Numbered from the stretch's first letter, positions 7,768 to 17,878 are shown. The stretch is DNA of 64,000 nucleotides from Paenibacillus glycinis (GCF_009909185.1 NZ_JAAAMV010000003.1:248001-312000); one strand, 5' to 3'. Numbers and translations are program-made. Notes: generated from the sequence alone by a model not told the origin.

Positions 7768-9459
7768 TCAGCCCCTGCTGAGCGCCGCCGCCGCTTCGTA
7801 GGCGTTTCGGTTCCGGTCGAAACGGACGACGAAGGTCGTCCCCGCGCCTTCTTTGGAATCCACCTGGATGATGCCGCCGTGGCGTTCCATGATGCTGAGG
7901 CAGAGCGGCAAGCCGAGCCCGGTTCCGTGCGACTTGGTCGTATAGAACGGCTCGAACAGATGCTCGAGCTTCTCCTTCGGAATGCCGCTTCCCGTGTCGA
8001 TGACGCGCAGCTCCACGTATTGCTCGTATGTAGACGTTTCCAATGTCAGCACGCCGTGCTGATTCATGGCTTCCATGCCGTTCCGGGCCAAGTTCAGGAT
8101 CAGCTGCTTCATTTCTTTCTCGTTGAGCAGCAGCATGGGAAGCTCGTCGGCCAGCTTCAGTTCCAGCGTCTGGCCCCGCATGTTGGCATCCGCCCACAGC
8201 AGCGGCAGAATCTCGTTGATGATCTCGTGCAGGGACTGGCTGTCTTTCTCGATGACCCGGTTCTGGGCCAAGGACAAGAAGTCGCTGATGATGCTGTTCG
8301 CCCGGTCGAGCTCTTCCATGACGATCCGGTAATATTCCTTCTGATGATCCGGGCTGCGTTCCCGCATCAGCTGCACGAAGCCGCGGATGACCGCCATCGG
8401 GTTGCGGATCTCGTGCGTGATGCTGGCCGCCATCTGGCCGACGAGGCTGAGGCGTTCCATCCGCCCGATCTCGTCGCGCAAGCGATTGAGCTCCGTAATA
8501 TCGTGGGCGATGATCGCCGCGCCGATGATTTCGCCGTTCTGCATATCGCGGACGCAAATGCCGGAATTCACGTAGATCTTGCCCTGCTCCTGGACGTATT
8601 CCGTCGTGATCTTATGGCCGTTCAGCGCCTGGTACAGCAGGCGCCCGATCACGTCCTTCTCGATATGGTCGTACATGATCGTGAACGGCTGGCCGAGCAG
8701 CTCGTTGCGCTGCTTGCCGCCTACTTTTTCCTTCATTAGATGAATGGCCATTTCGTTGATATGCGTGATCGCTCCGCCCGCATCGACGAAGATGACGCCG
8801 AGCGGCGTTTCGTCGATGAATTGCTGCAGCTTCTGCACCTCGATGCGGAAGCTGTTCGAGATCTGGTGCAGCCGGTAATTCACGTTCTGATGCTGGATGA
8901 AATGCTCCGAGCAGGCCAACGCCAGGACCATGACGATAAAATAAGCCAATTGATGGGCCAAAATCGCGTAGTAATCCGCGGCATGCAAATCGGGGTGCGC
9001 CACGTAGACGAATTGAATGAACGCGCAGCATTTGATCAACAGCAGCAGCGCCGTCAATCCGAGCACGACCCGGTATTTGGTCCGGCGGCTCAACTGATGA
9101 AAGCCTTGATTGTACATGGAAATAATCGGAATGATGAATAACACGGTGCCCGCCATTTCGATCCAGCCCCAGCTGCCTTCCATCATTAACTGTTCGGAAG
9201 CCAGGTAGATGACCGTCAACGCCAGCGTGACCCACCCGCCTCCGTACAAGGAGCCCAAGATCAATTGCGCGTAGAGGTAATCCAGATCGAACCCCTTCAC
9301 TTCGATGCAGGCCGCAATGCCGAGCAGCACGCAGGCGCCGCAAAAAACGGTCAGGAGGTAAGGTACTCTTTTGCGTGGTTTCGAGTAGTCATACCAGAAT
9401 TGAAAAATAAATACCGGTAGCAGGGCTAGAATGAACTGCAAAAGAATCAGCTTCCACAC
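7768..9459 (-). CDS. Membrane sensor histidine kinase with PAS domain (sporulation-kinase-like)
   Basis: A 563-residue protein. The N-terminal ~185 residues form about six membrane segments. A PAS domain follows (about 205-325, FIDETPLGVIFVDAGGAITHINEMA), then the HisKA dimerisation domain with phospho-acceptor His349 in SITHEIRNPM, then the ATPase domain with N box (LNLARNGMEAM), G1 (DTGSGIP), and G2 (GTGLGLPL). This layout matches orphan kinases feeding the Spo0A phosphorelay (KinB/KinE-like). No response regulator is adjacent, which fits that role. Translation starts at a GTG. The specific signal is unknown. Confidence 0.9.
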   Translation of the reverse strand: MWKLILLQFILALLPVFIFQFWYDYSKPRKRVPYLLTVFCGACVLLGIAACIEVKGFDLDYLYAQLILGSLYGGGWVTLALTVIYLASEQLMMEGSWGWIEMAGTVLFIIPIISMYNQGFHQLSRRTKYRVVLGLTALLLLIKCCAFIQFVYVAHPDLHAADYYAILAHQLAYFIVMVLALACSEHFIQHQNVNYRLHQISNSFRIEVQKLQQFIDETPLGVIFVDAGGAITHINEMAIHLMKEKVGGKQRNELLGQPFTIMYDHIEKDVIGRLLYQALNGHKITTEYVQEQGKIYVNSGICVRDMQNGEIIGAAIIAHDITELNRLRDEIGRMERLSLVGQMAASITHEIRNPMAVIRGFVQLMRERSPDHQKEYYRIVMEELDRANSIISDFLSLAQNRVIEKDSQSLHEIINEILPLLWADANMRGQTLELKLADELPMLLLNEKEMKQLILNLARNGMEAMNQHGVLTLETSTYEQYVELRVIDTGSGIPKEKLEHLFEPFYTTKSHGTGLGLPLCLSIMERHGGIIQVDSKEGAGTTFVVRFDRNRNAYEAAAALSRG

Positions 9460-9723
9460 AAAATGAGTCCCACCCTTCAGAAGAAACCCAGTTAATGTAT
9501 ATCTTTGTTTATCTGTTAATCCGATTAAATCATAGGTCTATCTATTTTACAATGTCTTTCCGGTTTGTTTCGACGATAAACAAACTATGGATTATTCTCC
9601 CATATTTGAAATTTGGTGTATCGTAAATGCCCGCTGCGCCGAGTAGACGCTCTCCGAACTGGATAGTATGATAGATAACGGCGTCATGCCATGCCAAATC
9701 GAGCGAAAACCGAGGAGAAACCA

Positions 9724-10980
9724 GTGAATTACGAGGTCGTTATCATAGGAGGCGGCTCTGCCGGGCTCATGGCCGGGATTGCCGCCAGCAAACACGGGGC
9801 GAGGGTGCTGCTGCTGGACAAAGGGGACAAGCTGGGGCGCAAGCTCGGCATCTCCGGCGGCGGCCGCTGCAACGTCACGAACAACAAGGAATTGGACGAA
9901 TTGATCAAGAACATCCCGGGCAACGGCCGCTTCCTGTACAGCGCGCTCTCGAGCTTCGGGAACAAAGAAATCATCGCCTTCTTCGAGGGCTTGGGCATCG
10001 CGTTGAAGGAAGAAGACAACGGCCGGATGTTCCCGGTCACGGACAAAGCGAAAACCGTCGTCGACGCGCTCGTCCGCCAGGTGCGGAAGCAAGGCGTGGA
10101 GATTCGGGTGAACGCGCCGGCAAGCCATATCGCGTACGCCGACGGGCAGGTGACCGGCGTGGCGCTCAAATCGGGCGAAACGGTCGCCTGCCGAAGCGTC
10201 GTCATCGCGACCGGCGGCAAATCCGTGCCCCATACCGGTTCGACCGGCGACGGCTATCCTTGGGCGGAGAAGGCCGGCCATTCCATTACGGAGCTGTTCC
10301 CGACGGAAGTGCCGATCACGTCCAACGAGCCGTTCATCCAGAGCAAGGAGCTGCAGGGGCTGTCGCTCCGCGACGTCGCGCTCTCCGTCTGGAACGCGAA
10401 GGGCAAACGCGTGACGGAGCATCGCGGCGACATGATTTTCACCCATTTCGGCGTATCCGGCCCCATCGCGCTGCGCTGCAGCCAGTTCGTCGTGAAGGAG
10501 CTGAAGAAAGGCGATGCCCGCAACGCGCTGCTGACGATCGACCTGCTGCCGGACCGAAGCGCGGACGAGGTCTACGGCGAGTCGCTGGAGCTGGTGCGGG
10601 CGGATTCGAAGAAAACGGTCAAAAACGTGCTCAAGGGGTATCTGCCCGAGCGGATGGTGCCTTTATTATTGAAGGAAGCCGGCTTGGACGAGCAGCTGAC
10701 CTACGATAACATCCCGAAGCAGGCTTGGCTCGGCCTCGCGAAACTGATCAAGGCCTTCCCGATGCGGGCTTACGGCACGTTGAAGCTGGAGGATGCTTTC
10801 GTCACCGGCGGCGGGGTGAACCTGAAGGAAGTCGATCCCAAGACGATGCAGTCGAAGCTGATGCGGGGATTGTATTTCTGCGGAGAGGTGCTGGATATTC
10901 ACGGCTATACCGGCGGATATAACATAACGGCCGCGTTCTCGACGGGTTATGCGGCCGGAAGCCATGCGGCGCTTCTCTAA
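9724..10980 (+). CDS. NAD(P)/FAD-dependent oxidoreductase, YtfP/HI0933 family
   Basis: A 418-residue flavoprotein with an N-terminal dinucleotide-binding fold (IIGGGSAGLMAG) and the family marks GRKLGISGGGRCNVTN, GGKSVPHTGSTGDGY and the C-terminal GGVNLKEVDP...YFCGEVLDIHGYTGGYN. The family is widespread but its substrate is poorly known. The start chosen is the GTG at 9724, which has AGGAG eight bases before it; an in-frame ATG 33 bases upstream lacks a site. The gene is divergent from the histidine kinase and followed by a hairpin terminator. Confidence 0.92.
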   Translation: MNYEVVIIGGGSAGLMAGIAASKHGARVLLLDKGDKLGRKLGISGGGRCNVTNNKELDELIKNIPGNGRFLYSALSSFGNKEIIAFFEGLGIALKEEDNGRMFPVTDKAKTVVDALVRQVRKQGVEIRVNAPASHIAYADGQVTGVALKSGETVACRSVVIATGGKSVPHTGSTGDGYPWAEKAGHSITELFPTEVPITSNEPFIQSKELQGLSLRDVALSVWNAKGKRVTEHRGDMIFTHFGVSGPIALRCSQFVVKELKKGDARNALLTIDLLPDRSADEVYGESLELVRADSKKTVKNVLKGYLPERMVPLLLKEAGLDEQLTYDNIPKQAWLGLAKLIKAFPMRAYGTLKLEDAFVTGGGVNLKEVDPKTMQSKLMRGLYFCGEVLDIHGYTGGYNITAAFSTGYAAGSHAALL

Positions 10981-10989
10981 TCGCGAATA

Positions 10990-11036
10990 GAAGAGAAGGC
11001 CGACCGGTGGCAGCGCCGACCGTCGGCCTTCTTTCG
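10990..11036 (+). terminator. Intrinsic terminator after the YtfP-like gene
   Basis: A 10-bp perfect stem (GAAGGCCGAC / GTCGGCCTTC, 10995-11004 with 11022-11031) with a GC-rich loop is followed by a short T tract. It lies between two convergent genes and may serve both. Confidence 0.7.
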
Positions 11037-11044
11037 TCGCGCGT

Positions 11045-11446
11045 TCAAATGTGGACGTCGCCGGAAAAATACCCGTACGACCCGTCGTCCGGGAAGAAAT
11101 CATCTTCCGCCGCCGCATCGTCGTCCCGGTTGCGCAGGCTTCCGGCGGTCTCTTCCTGGGCGATCCAGTCCTCGTTCACGACATGCGCGGGTATCGTGAT
11201 GTTTTCCATCCGGTAAAGCTCGTTCGTCAGCACGATATCCGGAATGGAGGATTGGACGGCCAGCTGCCCGCCATGCGCCTGGGCGATCTCCAGCGCCGAG
11301 GTCAGATCGTCCCCGAGCATGTGGATATGCACTTCGTTTTCTTGCTGGAAAACGGGGTCGTAGCCCAGTTCCTGAAACGTATCGCATGCAAGCGACGCGG
11401 TTCGCGAATCGGCGAATTGAAACAACAATGCGGTATCGTTTTGCAA
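11045..11446 (-). CDS. Hypothetical protein, possibly ferredoxin-fold
   Basis: A 133-residue soluble protein. The first ~80 residues (ALLFQFADSRTASLACDTFQ, then ELGYDPVF, then HIHMLGDDLTSALEIAQAHGG) suggest a beta-alpha-beta ferredoxin-like fold, with His residues in VHIHML. The C-terminal third is acidic and poorly structured (DDDAAAEDDFFPDDG). I do not recognise a named family. It is convergent with the YtfP-like gene. No clear function can be offered. Confidence 0.65.
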   Translation of the reverse strand: MQNDTALLFQFADSRTASLACDTFQELGYDPVFQQENEVHIHMLGDDLTSALEIAQAHGGQLAVQSSIPDIVLTNELYRMENITIPAHVVNEDWIAQEETAGSLRNRDDDAAAEDDFFPDDGSYGYFSGDVHI

Positions 11447-11582
11447 ATCGGCTCACCCTTATCGGCTAGTAGATTCCATACTCGCATAGCGTACCCTTAT
11501 CAAGCCCCCGCCATACCGGATTCGGGCCGTCGCGATCCTCCCTTGACCCTCGCATTCATTAACCCTATCGCCTGCGTTATTG

Positions 11583-11591
11583 TGCTATAAT
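11583..11591 (+). promoter_or_regulatory. Extended -10 promoter of the PAS-XRE regulator
   Basis: TGCTATAAT is a perfect extended -10 element, 30 bases before the likely start codon at 11622. The -35 region is poor, as is common for extended -10 promoters. Confidence 0.65.
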
Positions 11592-11621
11592 AAAGCGACA
11601 ATTTGAGCTGAGGTGCTGAAG

Positions 11622-12596
11622 ATGATGGTGGATCTTTTCGCTTATTCTCCGGATGCGGTGACGGTCGTTCGAACCTATCAGGGCAAACGCTTCATCTATG
11701 CTTGCAATACGGCCTTCTATACGATGACCGGCTACACCGGCAATCAGCTGATCGGGCTCGAACTTTCTTCGCTGCCGCTGGACGGCAATCATCCGCTGTG
11801 GCCGATCGTCGATCGGTTATGCGCTTCCATCGCACTCGGCAATTCGGACGCCTTCGCCGAATCGCGGGTCACCCTGCCGAAGCATTCGCAGCTGTTCGGG
11901 GAGCTCCATGCCAAAAAGATGAAGGCCTCGCGCGAGGCCTTCATCTTGATCACGATCCGCGACCGGTCGGAGCATAAATGGATCGAAGAGATGACCTACG
12001 AACGCGATCCCATCGTCTCCATGCTGCTCACGACCGCGGGCACCGTCACTTCGATGCGCAGCTATCGCGGCCCGCTCTCTTACGACGTCCTGGAGCTCTC
12101 CCGCATGGACAGCGACCAATTCGTCGCCTTGCCCGACCGCGCGCGCGTGCGAAACGGGCTGCGGAGGCTGTTGTTCAGCAAGGAAAGCGGAGAATTCAAA
12201 TTCACGCTTCAGCTATTCCAGGATCAGTTTCATGTCCATTCCATCGTCAAGCCGTTCTACAGCGGGGACGGATCGTTCCGATGCTTTGCCATCCTGGTCT
12301 TATCCATGGAGGCCGTTCCGGGCACGGAAACGGCGGAGGCATCCGCCCCTCCTGCCTTGCCCGAGGATTCGGGCAAGGCCGCGGACGTGGTGGCGGACTC
12401 CTCCTATAAACTGCGGCTCCTCATGCTCGAGAAGCGCGTATCCGTCACGCAGCTTGCCGAGAACACCCAGATCTCCCTCACGACCATCTCCAACATCCGG
12501 AACGGCAAGATCAAAAAACCGCAGCGGCTCACCGCGCAATTGATCGCCGACGAGCTCGGCGTGGCGCCCTCGGATATATGGAGCTCGTACAAATAG
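11622..12596 (+). CDS. PAS-domain / XRE-type helix-turn-helix fusion regulator
   Basis: A 324-residue protein with a PAS-like sensor at the N-terminus (FAYSPDAVTVVRTYQGKRF, then YTMTGYTGNQLIG), a middle region that looks like a second, divergent PAS-type fold (about 140-235), a short Ala/Pro linker, and a C-terminal Cro/CI-type helix-turn-helix (about 265-322: LMLEKRVSVTQLAENTQIS then LTTISNIRNGKIKKP). The DNA-binding domain at the C-terminus of a PAS protein is an unusual order. The start is an ATG at 11622 with GAGGTG upstream; in-frame ATG and GTG codons lie within nine bases. The ligand is unknown. Confidence 0.85.
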   Translation: MMVDLFAYSPDAVTVVRTYQGKRFIYACNTAFYTMTGYTGNQLIGLELSSLPLDGNHPLWPIVDRLCASIALGNSDAFAESRVTLPKHSQLFGELHAKKMKASREAFILITIRDRSEHKWIEEMTYERDPIVSMLLTTAGTVTSMRSYRGPLSYDVLELSRMDSDQFVALPDRARVRNGLRRLLFSKESGEFKFTLQLFQDQFHVHSIVKPFYSGDGSFRCFAILVLSMEAVPGTETAEASAPPALPEDSGKAADVVADSSYKLRLLMLEKRVSVTQLAENTQISLTTISNIRNGKIKKPQRLTAQLIADELGVAPSDIWSSYK

Positions 12597-12730
12597 AACC
12601 GATCGCGAGCAAGCGCGGCGAATTCTTGAATGTACGACACGCAGCTCGCTCCGCATGAGCCGAGAAGCCGACAGCAACGCCGCGGCGATCAGCGTATTAG
12701 CGCAGCCGCGAATCTCGCGATCGAACGGCG

Positions 12731-12775
12731 AAAACCCTTCCCTTCCGCCTGGCGGAAGAGAAGGGTTTTATTTTC
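12731..12775. terminator. Bidirectional terminator between convergent genes
   Basis: An inverted repeat of about 18 bp with single-base bulges (AAAACCCTTC... / ...GAAGGGTTTT) is followed by TTTTATTTTC on the plus strand and preceded by AAAA. It separates the PAS-XRE gene from the convergent chemoreceptor gene. Confidence 0.75.
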
Positions 12776-12862
12776 ATGCTGCCGTGCGGCGCCACGGCCA
12801 CTGCGAGCCGTTCGCGCGGCGGCAAAGGCATGTTCGGCTCGCCGGCATTTGGCCGCCCGACG

Positions 12863-14593
12863 CTACAGCTCGAAGCCGCCTGCCAGTTCGTTCATCCGTT
12901 CGGCGATCCGGCTTAACGAACGGGACGATACGGCGATCTGCTCCGCCGAAGCGGTCTGCTCCTCGGTCGTCGCGGCCACGGTCATCGCCGTCTCCGAGCT
13001 TTGCTTCGCATATCCCTCCAGGCGCAGCATCGCATCGACCAGCTGCCGCGAGCCCGCTGCCATCTCCCCGGACGCGGCGGCAACCTCCCGCATTTGGCCA
13101 GATACCCGTTCCGAGGCTTCGGCTATGCCCGTGAACGACGCGCCGGCCTCGCGTACGGCGAACACGCCCGCCTCCGCTTCTTTCGCGCTTTCCCGCATTT
13201 GCTTGGCCGTGTCGCGCGTATCCGCCGCGATCTGATCGATAACCCGCCCGATCTCCAGGACGGCTTCCGACGTTTGCTGCGCAAGCTTGCGGACTTCGTC
13301 CGCGACGACGGCGAAGCCCTTGCCGTGCTCGCCCGCCCGCGCCGCTTCGATCGCCGCGTTGAGCGCCAGCAGATTCGTCTGCTTCGAGACGCTGCCGATC
13401 AGCTGCGAGATGACGCCGATCGTTCGCGAATGCGCCTCCAGCCGGTCGACTTGACCGACCGCGATCCGCACGCTGTCGTTGACGGCAGCCATCCGAAGGA
13501 CGGCATCGTTCACCGCTTCGCGTCCGATCAGCGCCTGCCTGCTGGCGTCCGCCGACAACGAAGCGACGACGGACGTCGATTCCGCGATCCGGTCGATGCC
13601 CATGCCGAGATCCCCGGTCGTCCGGCTGACTTCCCCGAATTGCGAAAGCGCGAGCTCCGTCCCTTCCGCCATGCCTTGCACGGCCTCGGCGGCTTGTTGA
13701 GCGGATCCGGCGTTCTGCTCGGACACCGCCAGCATCTGGCGCGACGAGGACGCGATATCCGCGGATGCTTCCTGCACGCCTTGCATCGCCGAGCGCAGCT
13801 GCGTCATCATCGACTGCAGCGAAGCGAACAGGCCGCCGATCTCGTCCCGGTTCCGAATCGCCGGCACGACCGCCCGCAGATTTCCTCCGGCCACTTCGTC
13901 GACGACGAGGGCCGCCTGCCGGATCGGCTTCGCGATCGCATGGCGCACGTAGCCGGTGAGCAGCACCACCAGCACGATGCCCGCGGCAAGCGCGGCCAGA
14001 ATCGCGACCGCCGACTGCGAGCTCAGCTTCTCGCTCTTGCTCTTCGCCTCCTGCGCGCCGCTGTGATTGTTGAGCACGAGATAGTCCAAGTTGTTTTGCA
14101 GCGCCGCGAAGGAACTCTCGGACGCCTTGCGGTAGGACTCGGCCTGCTCGGCCGTCATCGGCTTGCCGGCAGCCGCGGCGAGGCGATCGTAATCGTCCTC
14201 GTATTTCTCCCAAGCGGTGACGAGGCTGGCGAACAGCTCGTTTTCGGCCGCATCTCCGGCGTCCAGCAGCGACTTGTATGTATCGAAGCTTGCATGAATC
14301 TTCTCCATCGTCGCTTCCGCGTCCGACAGGTATTGTTTCTTGAGGCTGGCGTTTTGCTCCGAAATCAGCCTGTACTGCAGGGTCATGGAGTGCTCGGTCA
14401 AATAATTGATGCCGTTGATCGTCTCCGCCCCGACGACCCATTTGCCTGCCAAATCCCCGTTCGTTTCCTTCATCTTGGCCATCATTGCGTAGCTGACGGC
14501 GCCGTTGGCGGCGAGCAGCAGCAGCACGCTCATAAATGCCGCCATCAGCTTGGCGCCGACCGTCCACTTGCGCTTTACTGCCGGTTTCTCCAT
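12863..14593 (-). CDS. Methyl-accepting chemotaxis protein
   Basis: A 576-residue transmembrane chemoreceptor. Membrane segments at about 12-36 and 195-215 flank an extracytoplasmic helical domain of the four-helix-bundle type ([20 protein letters not shown] onward). A HAMP domain follows, then a long coiled-coil signalling domain whose hairpin tip carries the conserved [19 protein letters not shown] and [17 protein letters not shown]. Its ligand cannot be deduced. It is monocistronic, convergent with the PAS-XRE gene, with xylB on the same strand downstream of its promoter region. Confidence 0.95.
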   Translation of the reverse strand: MEKPAVKRKWTVGAKLMAAFMSVLLLLAANGAVSYAMMAKMKETNGDLAGKWVVGAETINGINYLTEHSMTLQYRLISEQNASLKKQYLSDAEATMEKIHASFDTYKSLLDAGDAAENELFASLVTAWEKYEDDYDRLAAAAGKPMTAEQAESYRKASESSFAALQNNLDYLVLNNHSGAQEAKSKSEKLSSQSAVAILAALAAGIVLVVLLTGYVRHAIAKPIRQAALVVDEVAGGNLRAVVPAIRNRDEIGGLFASLQSMMTQLRSAMQGVQEASADIASSSRQMLAVSEQNAGSAQQAAEAVQGMAEGTELALSQFGEVSRTTGDLGMGIDRIAESTSVVASLSADASRQALIGREAVNDAVLRMAAVNDSVRIAVGQVDRLEAHSRTIGVISQLIGSVSKQTNLLALNAAIEAARAGEHGKGFAVVADEVRKLAQQTSEAVLEIGRVIDQIAADTRDTAKQMRESAKEAEAGVFAVREAGASFTGIAEASERVSGQMREVAAASGEMAAGSRQLVDAMLRLEGYAKQSSETAMTVAATTEEQTASAEQIAVSSRSLSRIAERMNELAGGFEL

Positions 14594-14934
14594 GTCGTTC
14601 CCGCCTTTGTCGAAGATAGATTGATGTCAGCTAATGCCGGATAATCGATCATTTTCGGATACTTTGCACGCGATCGGACCGTCACTCCGGCTGATAGATT
14701 CGATTTTAACCTATCTTTTAGTGCGATGGAACTACATATATTTAAAAAATTAAACTTTCTCCGCGACTTATATGTCAGATTACCTATCGCATGCCTCCTC
14801 TCCCGATTCCTTCGCCAAGCACAAAATGCCGTTCCCCCGGAGGGGAACGGCCAATCAGCCAGTGCCTGGTCAGCGCTCGGTCGGTGCTTAATCAATACGC
14901 AACGCGGATGCAAACCGAAACGCGTCTCGACGAA
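14594..14934. other. Intergenic region between xylB and the chemoreceptor gene
   Basis: About 340 bases hold the chemoreceptor promoter region (AT-rich around 14700-14800) and the xylB terminator at 14819-14852. No gene is supported. Confidence 0.5.
14819..14852 (-). terminator. Terminator of the xylAB operon
   Basis: A perfect 10-bp stem (GCCGTTCCCC / GGGGAACGGC, 14828-14837 with 14842-14851) and a four-base loop are followed on the minus strand by ATTTTGTG. It lies 83 bases after the xylB stop. Confidence 0.7.
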
Positions 14935-16437
14935 TCAGGAATTCCGATACGCCTGCAAGCCTTCGTTCAATGCCCGCGTCGAAGCGTACACGTCCTGGTA
15001 GATGCGGAACAGCCCGCCGTACGCGTCTACCGCGGCCGGATCCGGCTTGTACACCGATGCGCGCTTCACGAACAGCTCCGCGCACGCCTCGAGACTGTCG
15101 AACCAGCCGCAGCCGTACGCCGCCAGCATCGCCGCGCCGAGGCCCGGTCCCTGCTCGTTCTCCAGGGAAACGACTTCGGCATTGAAGATATCGGCCTGCA
15201 TTTGCAGCCATACCGGATTGGACGCGCCGCCGCCGATGGAGATGATCGTATCGACCGTCTTGCCGGCCTGGCGGAACATGTCCACCGATTCGTTCAGCGA
15301 GAACGTGATGCCTTCCATGACCGCGCGGGCGAAATGCACCCGCTCGTGCGAGCCGTCGATGCCGATGAAGCTGCCGCGAATGACGGAATCCGCATGCGGC
15401 GTCCGTTCGCCGACGAGGTAAGGCGTGAACAGCAGCCCTTTCGCGCCGGGCTTGACGTCGCCGACGCCCTGCAGCAGCTCGTCGAACGACTCGCCCTTGG
15501 CGAACGTTTGCTTGAACCAGCTGAGGCTGTACCCCGCGGCCAGCGTCACGCCCATGGCATAAAACGCATTCTCCTTGCCGTGGTTAAAGAAATGCACCTT
15601 GCCGCGGAAATCGTTGCCGCTCGTCGCTTCATAAGAAAGAATGACGCCGGAGGTGCCGATGCTGCACATCGTCAGCCCTTCCTGCAGAATGCCGGAGCCG
15701 ATCGCGCCGCAGGCGTTGTCCGCGCCGCCCGCGAACACCTTCGTGTCCGCGTTCAGCCCCGCCGCCGCCGCCCGCTCGGGAAGGAGCGTGCCCGTCAGCG
15801 CTTGCGATTCGACGAGCGGCGGAGCGAACGAGGCCGGCAGCGAGACCGCCTCCAGCACGTCGCTGCTCCAGCGTTTGTTCGCCACGTCCAGCAGCAGCGT
15901 GCCCGCCGCATCGGAGTAATCCATATGCAGCGCGCCCGTCAGCCGGTAGCGAAGGTAATCCTTCGGCAGCAGGAACGAGACGGCGCGCGCGAAGACTTCG
16001 GGTTCGTGCTTACGCACCCACAGAATCTTCGGCAGCGTGAAGCCTTCGAGCGCCGGGTTGCGCGTGATCGTGAGCAGCCGGTCCTTGCCGACCAGCGACT
16101 CGATCTCGCGGCATTCCGCGGTCGTGCGCGTGTCGTTCCACAGAATCGCGTTGCGGACGGGATTGCCCGCCGCGTCGAGCAGCACGAGGCCGTGCATTTG
16201 GCCCGAGAAGCTCAGCCCTTCGATCTCGTCCGGGGACACGCCGGAGCGTTCCGCGAGCTCGCGGAGCGCTTCGACCGTGCCGTTCACCCAATCGTCCGGC
16301 CGCTGCTCGCTCCAGCCGGAATGCTCGTGAAACAGCGGATAGTCGCGCGAGGCTTCCGCCGCGACCTTGCCGCTTCCGTCCAGAAGCAGCACTTTCACCG
16401 CGCTTGTGCCTAAGTCGACGCCGATGACGTATGACAT
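14935..16437 (-). CDS. xylB: Xylulokinase
   Basis: A 500-residue FGGY-family sugar kinase that phosphorylates D-xylulose to xylulose 5-phosphate. The N-terminal GVDLGTSAVKVLLLD is the phosphate-binding region, SGQMHGLV (78-85) is the xylulose-binding signature, and Asp240 in FAGGADNACGAIGSG is the catalytic base. The C-terminal ATP site reads SIGGGASNPVWLQMQADIF. Length is standard. It begins 18 bases downstream of xylA, in the operon xylA-xylB. Confidence 0.96.
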   Translation of the reverse strand: MSYVIGVDLGTSAVKVLLLDGSGKVAAEASRDYPLFHEHSGWSEQRPDDWVNGTVEALRELAERSGVSPDEIEGLSFSGQMHGLVLLDAAGNPVRNAILWNDTRTTAECREIESLVGKDRLLTITRNPALEGFTLPKILWVRKHEPEVFARAVSFLLPKDYLRYRLTGALHMDYSDAAGTLLLDVANKRWSSDVLEAVSLPASFAPPLVESQALTGTLLPERAAAAGLNADTKVFAGGADNACGAIGSGILQEGLTMCSIGTSGVILSYEATSGNDFRGKVHFFNHGKENAFYAMGVTLAAGYSLSWFKQTFAKGESFDELLQGVGDVKPGAKGLLFTPYLVGERTPHADSVIRGSFIGIDGSHERVHFARAVMEGITFSLNESVDMFRQAGKTVDTIISIGGGASNPVWLQMQADIFNAEVVSLENEQGPGLGAAMLAAYGCGWFDSLEACAELFVKRASVYKPDPAAVDAYGGLFRIYQDVYASTRALNEGLQAYRNS

Positions 16438-16455
16438 GGAATCAAGGGCCTCCTC

Positions 16456-17769
16456 TTAGACGCTGTAGATGATTTCGTTCAGCTGCAATTTGATCCGTTC
16501 CAGGCGGCCGGATTCGTTCTTGATGACGTTGTTTTGCAGCGCGTACTGCTCAAGCGACGCCAGCGTGGCGCGGCCGGAGACGATCTCGGCGCCGATGCCT
16601 TCCTTGAAGCTGCGGTAGCGGTTGTCCACGAAGCCGTCGATGACGTTCTCTTCGATCAGCTTGGCCGCGGCTTTGAGGCCCCAAGCGTACGTGTCCATGC
16701 CCGCGATGTGGGCCAGGAAGAGATCCTCGTCCTCGAAGGAGCCGCGGCGCACTTTGGCGTCGAAGTTGACGCCGCCTTTGCCGAGGCCGCCGGCTTTCAG
16801 CACTTCGTACATGGTCAGCGTCGTGGAGAACAGGTCGGTCGGGAATTCGTCCGTATCCCAGCCGAGCAGCAGGTCGCCTTGGTTCGCGTCGAGCGAGCCC
16901 AGCATGCCGTTGATCGCCGCCACGCGGATCTCGTGCTCGAACGTGTGGCCGGCGAGCGTCGCGTGGTTGGCTTCCAGGTTCAGCTTGAAGTAGTCCTTCA
17001 GGTCGTACTTCTGCAGGAACGCGATCGTCGTCGCCGCGTCGAAGTCGTATTGGTGCTTCGTCGGTTCTTTCGGCTTAGGCTCGATCAGGAACTGCGCGCC
17101 GAAGCCGATTTCTTTGGAATAAGCGATAGCCATGTGGAACAGGCGTGCCAGGTTGTCGAGCTCGAGCGCCATGTCGGTGTTCAGCAGCGTCTCGTAGCCT
17201 TCGCGGCCGCCCCAGAAAACATAGTTCTCGGCGCCGAGGCGTTTGCCGATCTCCAGGCTCTTCTTCAGCTGAGCGCCCGCGTATGCATAGACGTCGGCGT
17301 TGGACGTCGTGCCCGCGCCGTGCACGAAACGCGGATTCGTGAACATGTTCGCCGTGTTCCAGAGCAGCTTCGCCCCGGAGGCTTTCATGCCTTCTTCCAG
17401 CAGGTCCACGATGACGTCGAGGTTCTTGTTCGTCTCGGCGAGCGAGCTGCCTTCCGGCGCGATGTCGCGGTCATGGAAGCAGTAGTACGGGATGCCGATC
17501 TTGCTAAGGAATTCGAAGTTCGCTTCGACGCGCATCTTCGCTTGGTCCATCTCGTTCGCGCTGTCCCAGCCGCGGACCGCCGTGCCCACGCCGAACGGAT
17601 CGGCGCCGGAAGCCGTGAACGTATGCCAGTACGCGACCGCGAAACGCAGATGCTCTTCCATCGGTTTGCCGAGGACGATCTCTTGCGGATTGTAGTGTTT
17701 GAATGCGAGCGGGTTGTCGGAGCCTTTGCCTTCGTAAGCGATGTTGCCGATGTTTTTGAAGTATGCCAT
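16456..17769 (-). CDS. xylA: Xylose isomerase
   Basis: A 437-residue metal-dependent isomerase converting D-xylose to D-xylulose. The catalytic pair His99 and Asp102 sits in [13 protein letters not shown]; the metal-site segments [17 protein letters not shown] and [11 protein letters not shown] follow. The frame is open upstream, but the ATG at 17769 with GGAGGG upstream gives the usual [14 protein letters not shown] start. Upstream lie a palindromic XylR operator overlapping the -35 element and a catabolite-response-like site in the leader. Confidence 0.97.
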   Translation of the reverse strand: MAYFKNIGNIAYEGKGSDNPLAFKHYNPQEIVLGKPMEEHLRFAVAYWHTFTASGADPFGVGTAVRGWDSANEMDQAKMRVEANFEFLSKIGIPYYCFHDRDIAPEGSSLAETNKNLDVIVDLLEEGMKASGAKLLWNTANMFTNPRFVHGAGTTSNADVYAYAGAQLKKSLEIGKRLGAENYVFWGGREGYETLLNTDMALELDNLARLFHMAIAYSKEIGFGAQFLIEPKPKEPTKHQYDFDAATTIAFLQKYDLKDYFKLNLEANHATLAGHTFEHEIRVAAINGMLGSLDANQGDLLLGWDTDEFPTDLFSTTLTMYEVLKAGGLGKGGVNFDAKVRRGSFEDEDLFLAHIAGMDTYAWGLKAAAKLIEENVIDGFVDNRYRSFKEGIGAEIVSGRATLASLEQYALQNNVIKNESGRLERIKLQLNEIIYSV

Positions 17770-17817
17770 GTAAGATAATCCCTCCAAAAGTGTGGCCGCG
17801 CGAAGCGGCGCTGTTTT

Positions 17818-17831
17818 TGAAAACGTTCTTA
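17818..17831 (-). promoter_or_regulatory. cre-like site (CcpA binding) in the xylA leader
   Basis: TAAGAACGTTTTCA on the minus strand resembles the catabolite response element (central CG, TTTTCA right arm; two mismatches in the left arm). It lies just downstream of the promoter and 49 bases before the xylA start, where CcpA typically blocks elongation. Confidence 0.5.
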
Positions 17832-17837
17832 CGAACA

Positions 17838-17867
17838 TTCTAGCATCGCCAAACTTTGTTTGTCTAG
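17838..17867 (-). promoter_or_regulatory. Sigma-A promoter of xylAB
   Basis: TAGACA (17862-17867) and TAGAAT (17838-17843) on the minus strand are 18 bases apart. The -35 hexamer lies inside the xylO palindrome, so bound repressor would exclude RNA polymerase. Confidence 0.75.
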
Positions 17868-17878
17868 TAAACAAAGTA
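17854..17878. promoter_or_regulatory. xylO operator (XylR binding site)
   Basis: A perfect 9-bp inverted repeat ACTTTGTTT / AAACAAAGT with a seven-base centre. It closely resembles the Bacillus xyl operator (arms rich in GTTTGTT). It lies in the xylA-xylR intergenic region over the xylA -35 element. Confidence 0.85.

Noticed and set aside
12774-14567. 597-codon minus-strand frame over the chemoreceptor gene
   Set aside because: It is another frame of the chemoreceptor gene with Arg/Gly-rich composition; the chemoreceptor frame shows clear domains.
14791-16413. 540-codon plus-strand frame opposite xylB
   Set aside because: Antisense to an unmistakable xylulokinase; no domains.
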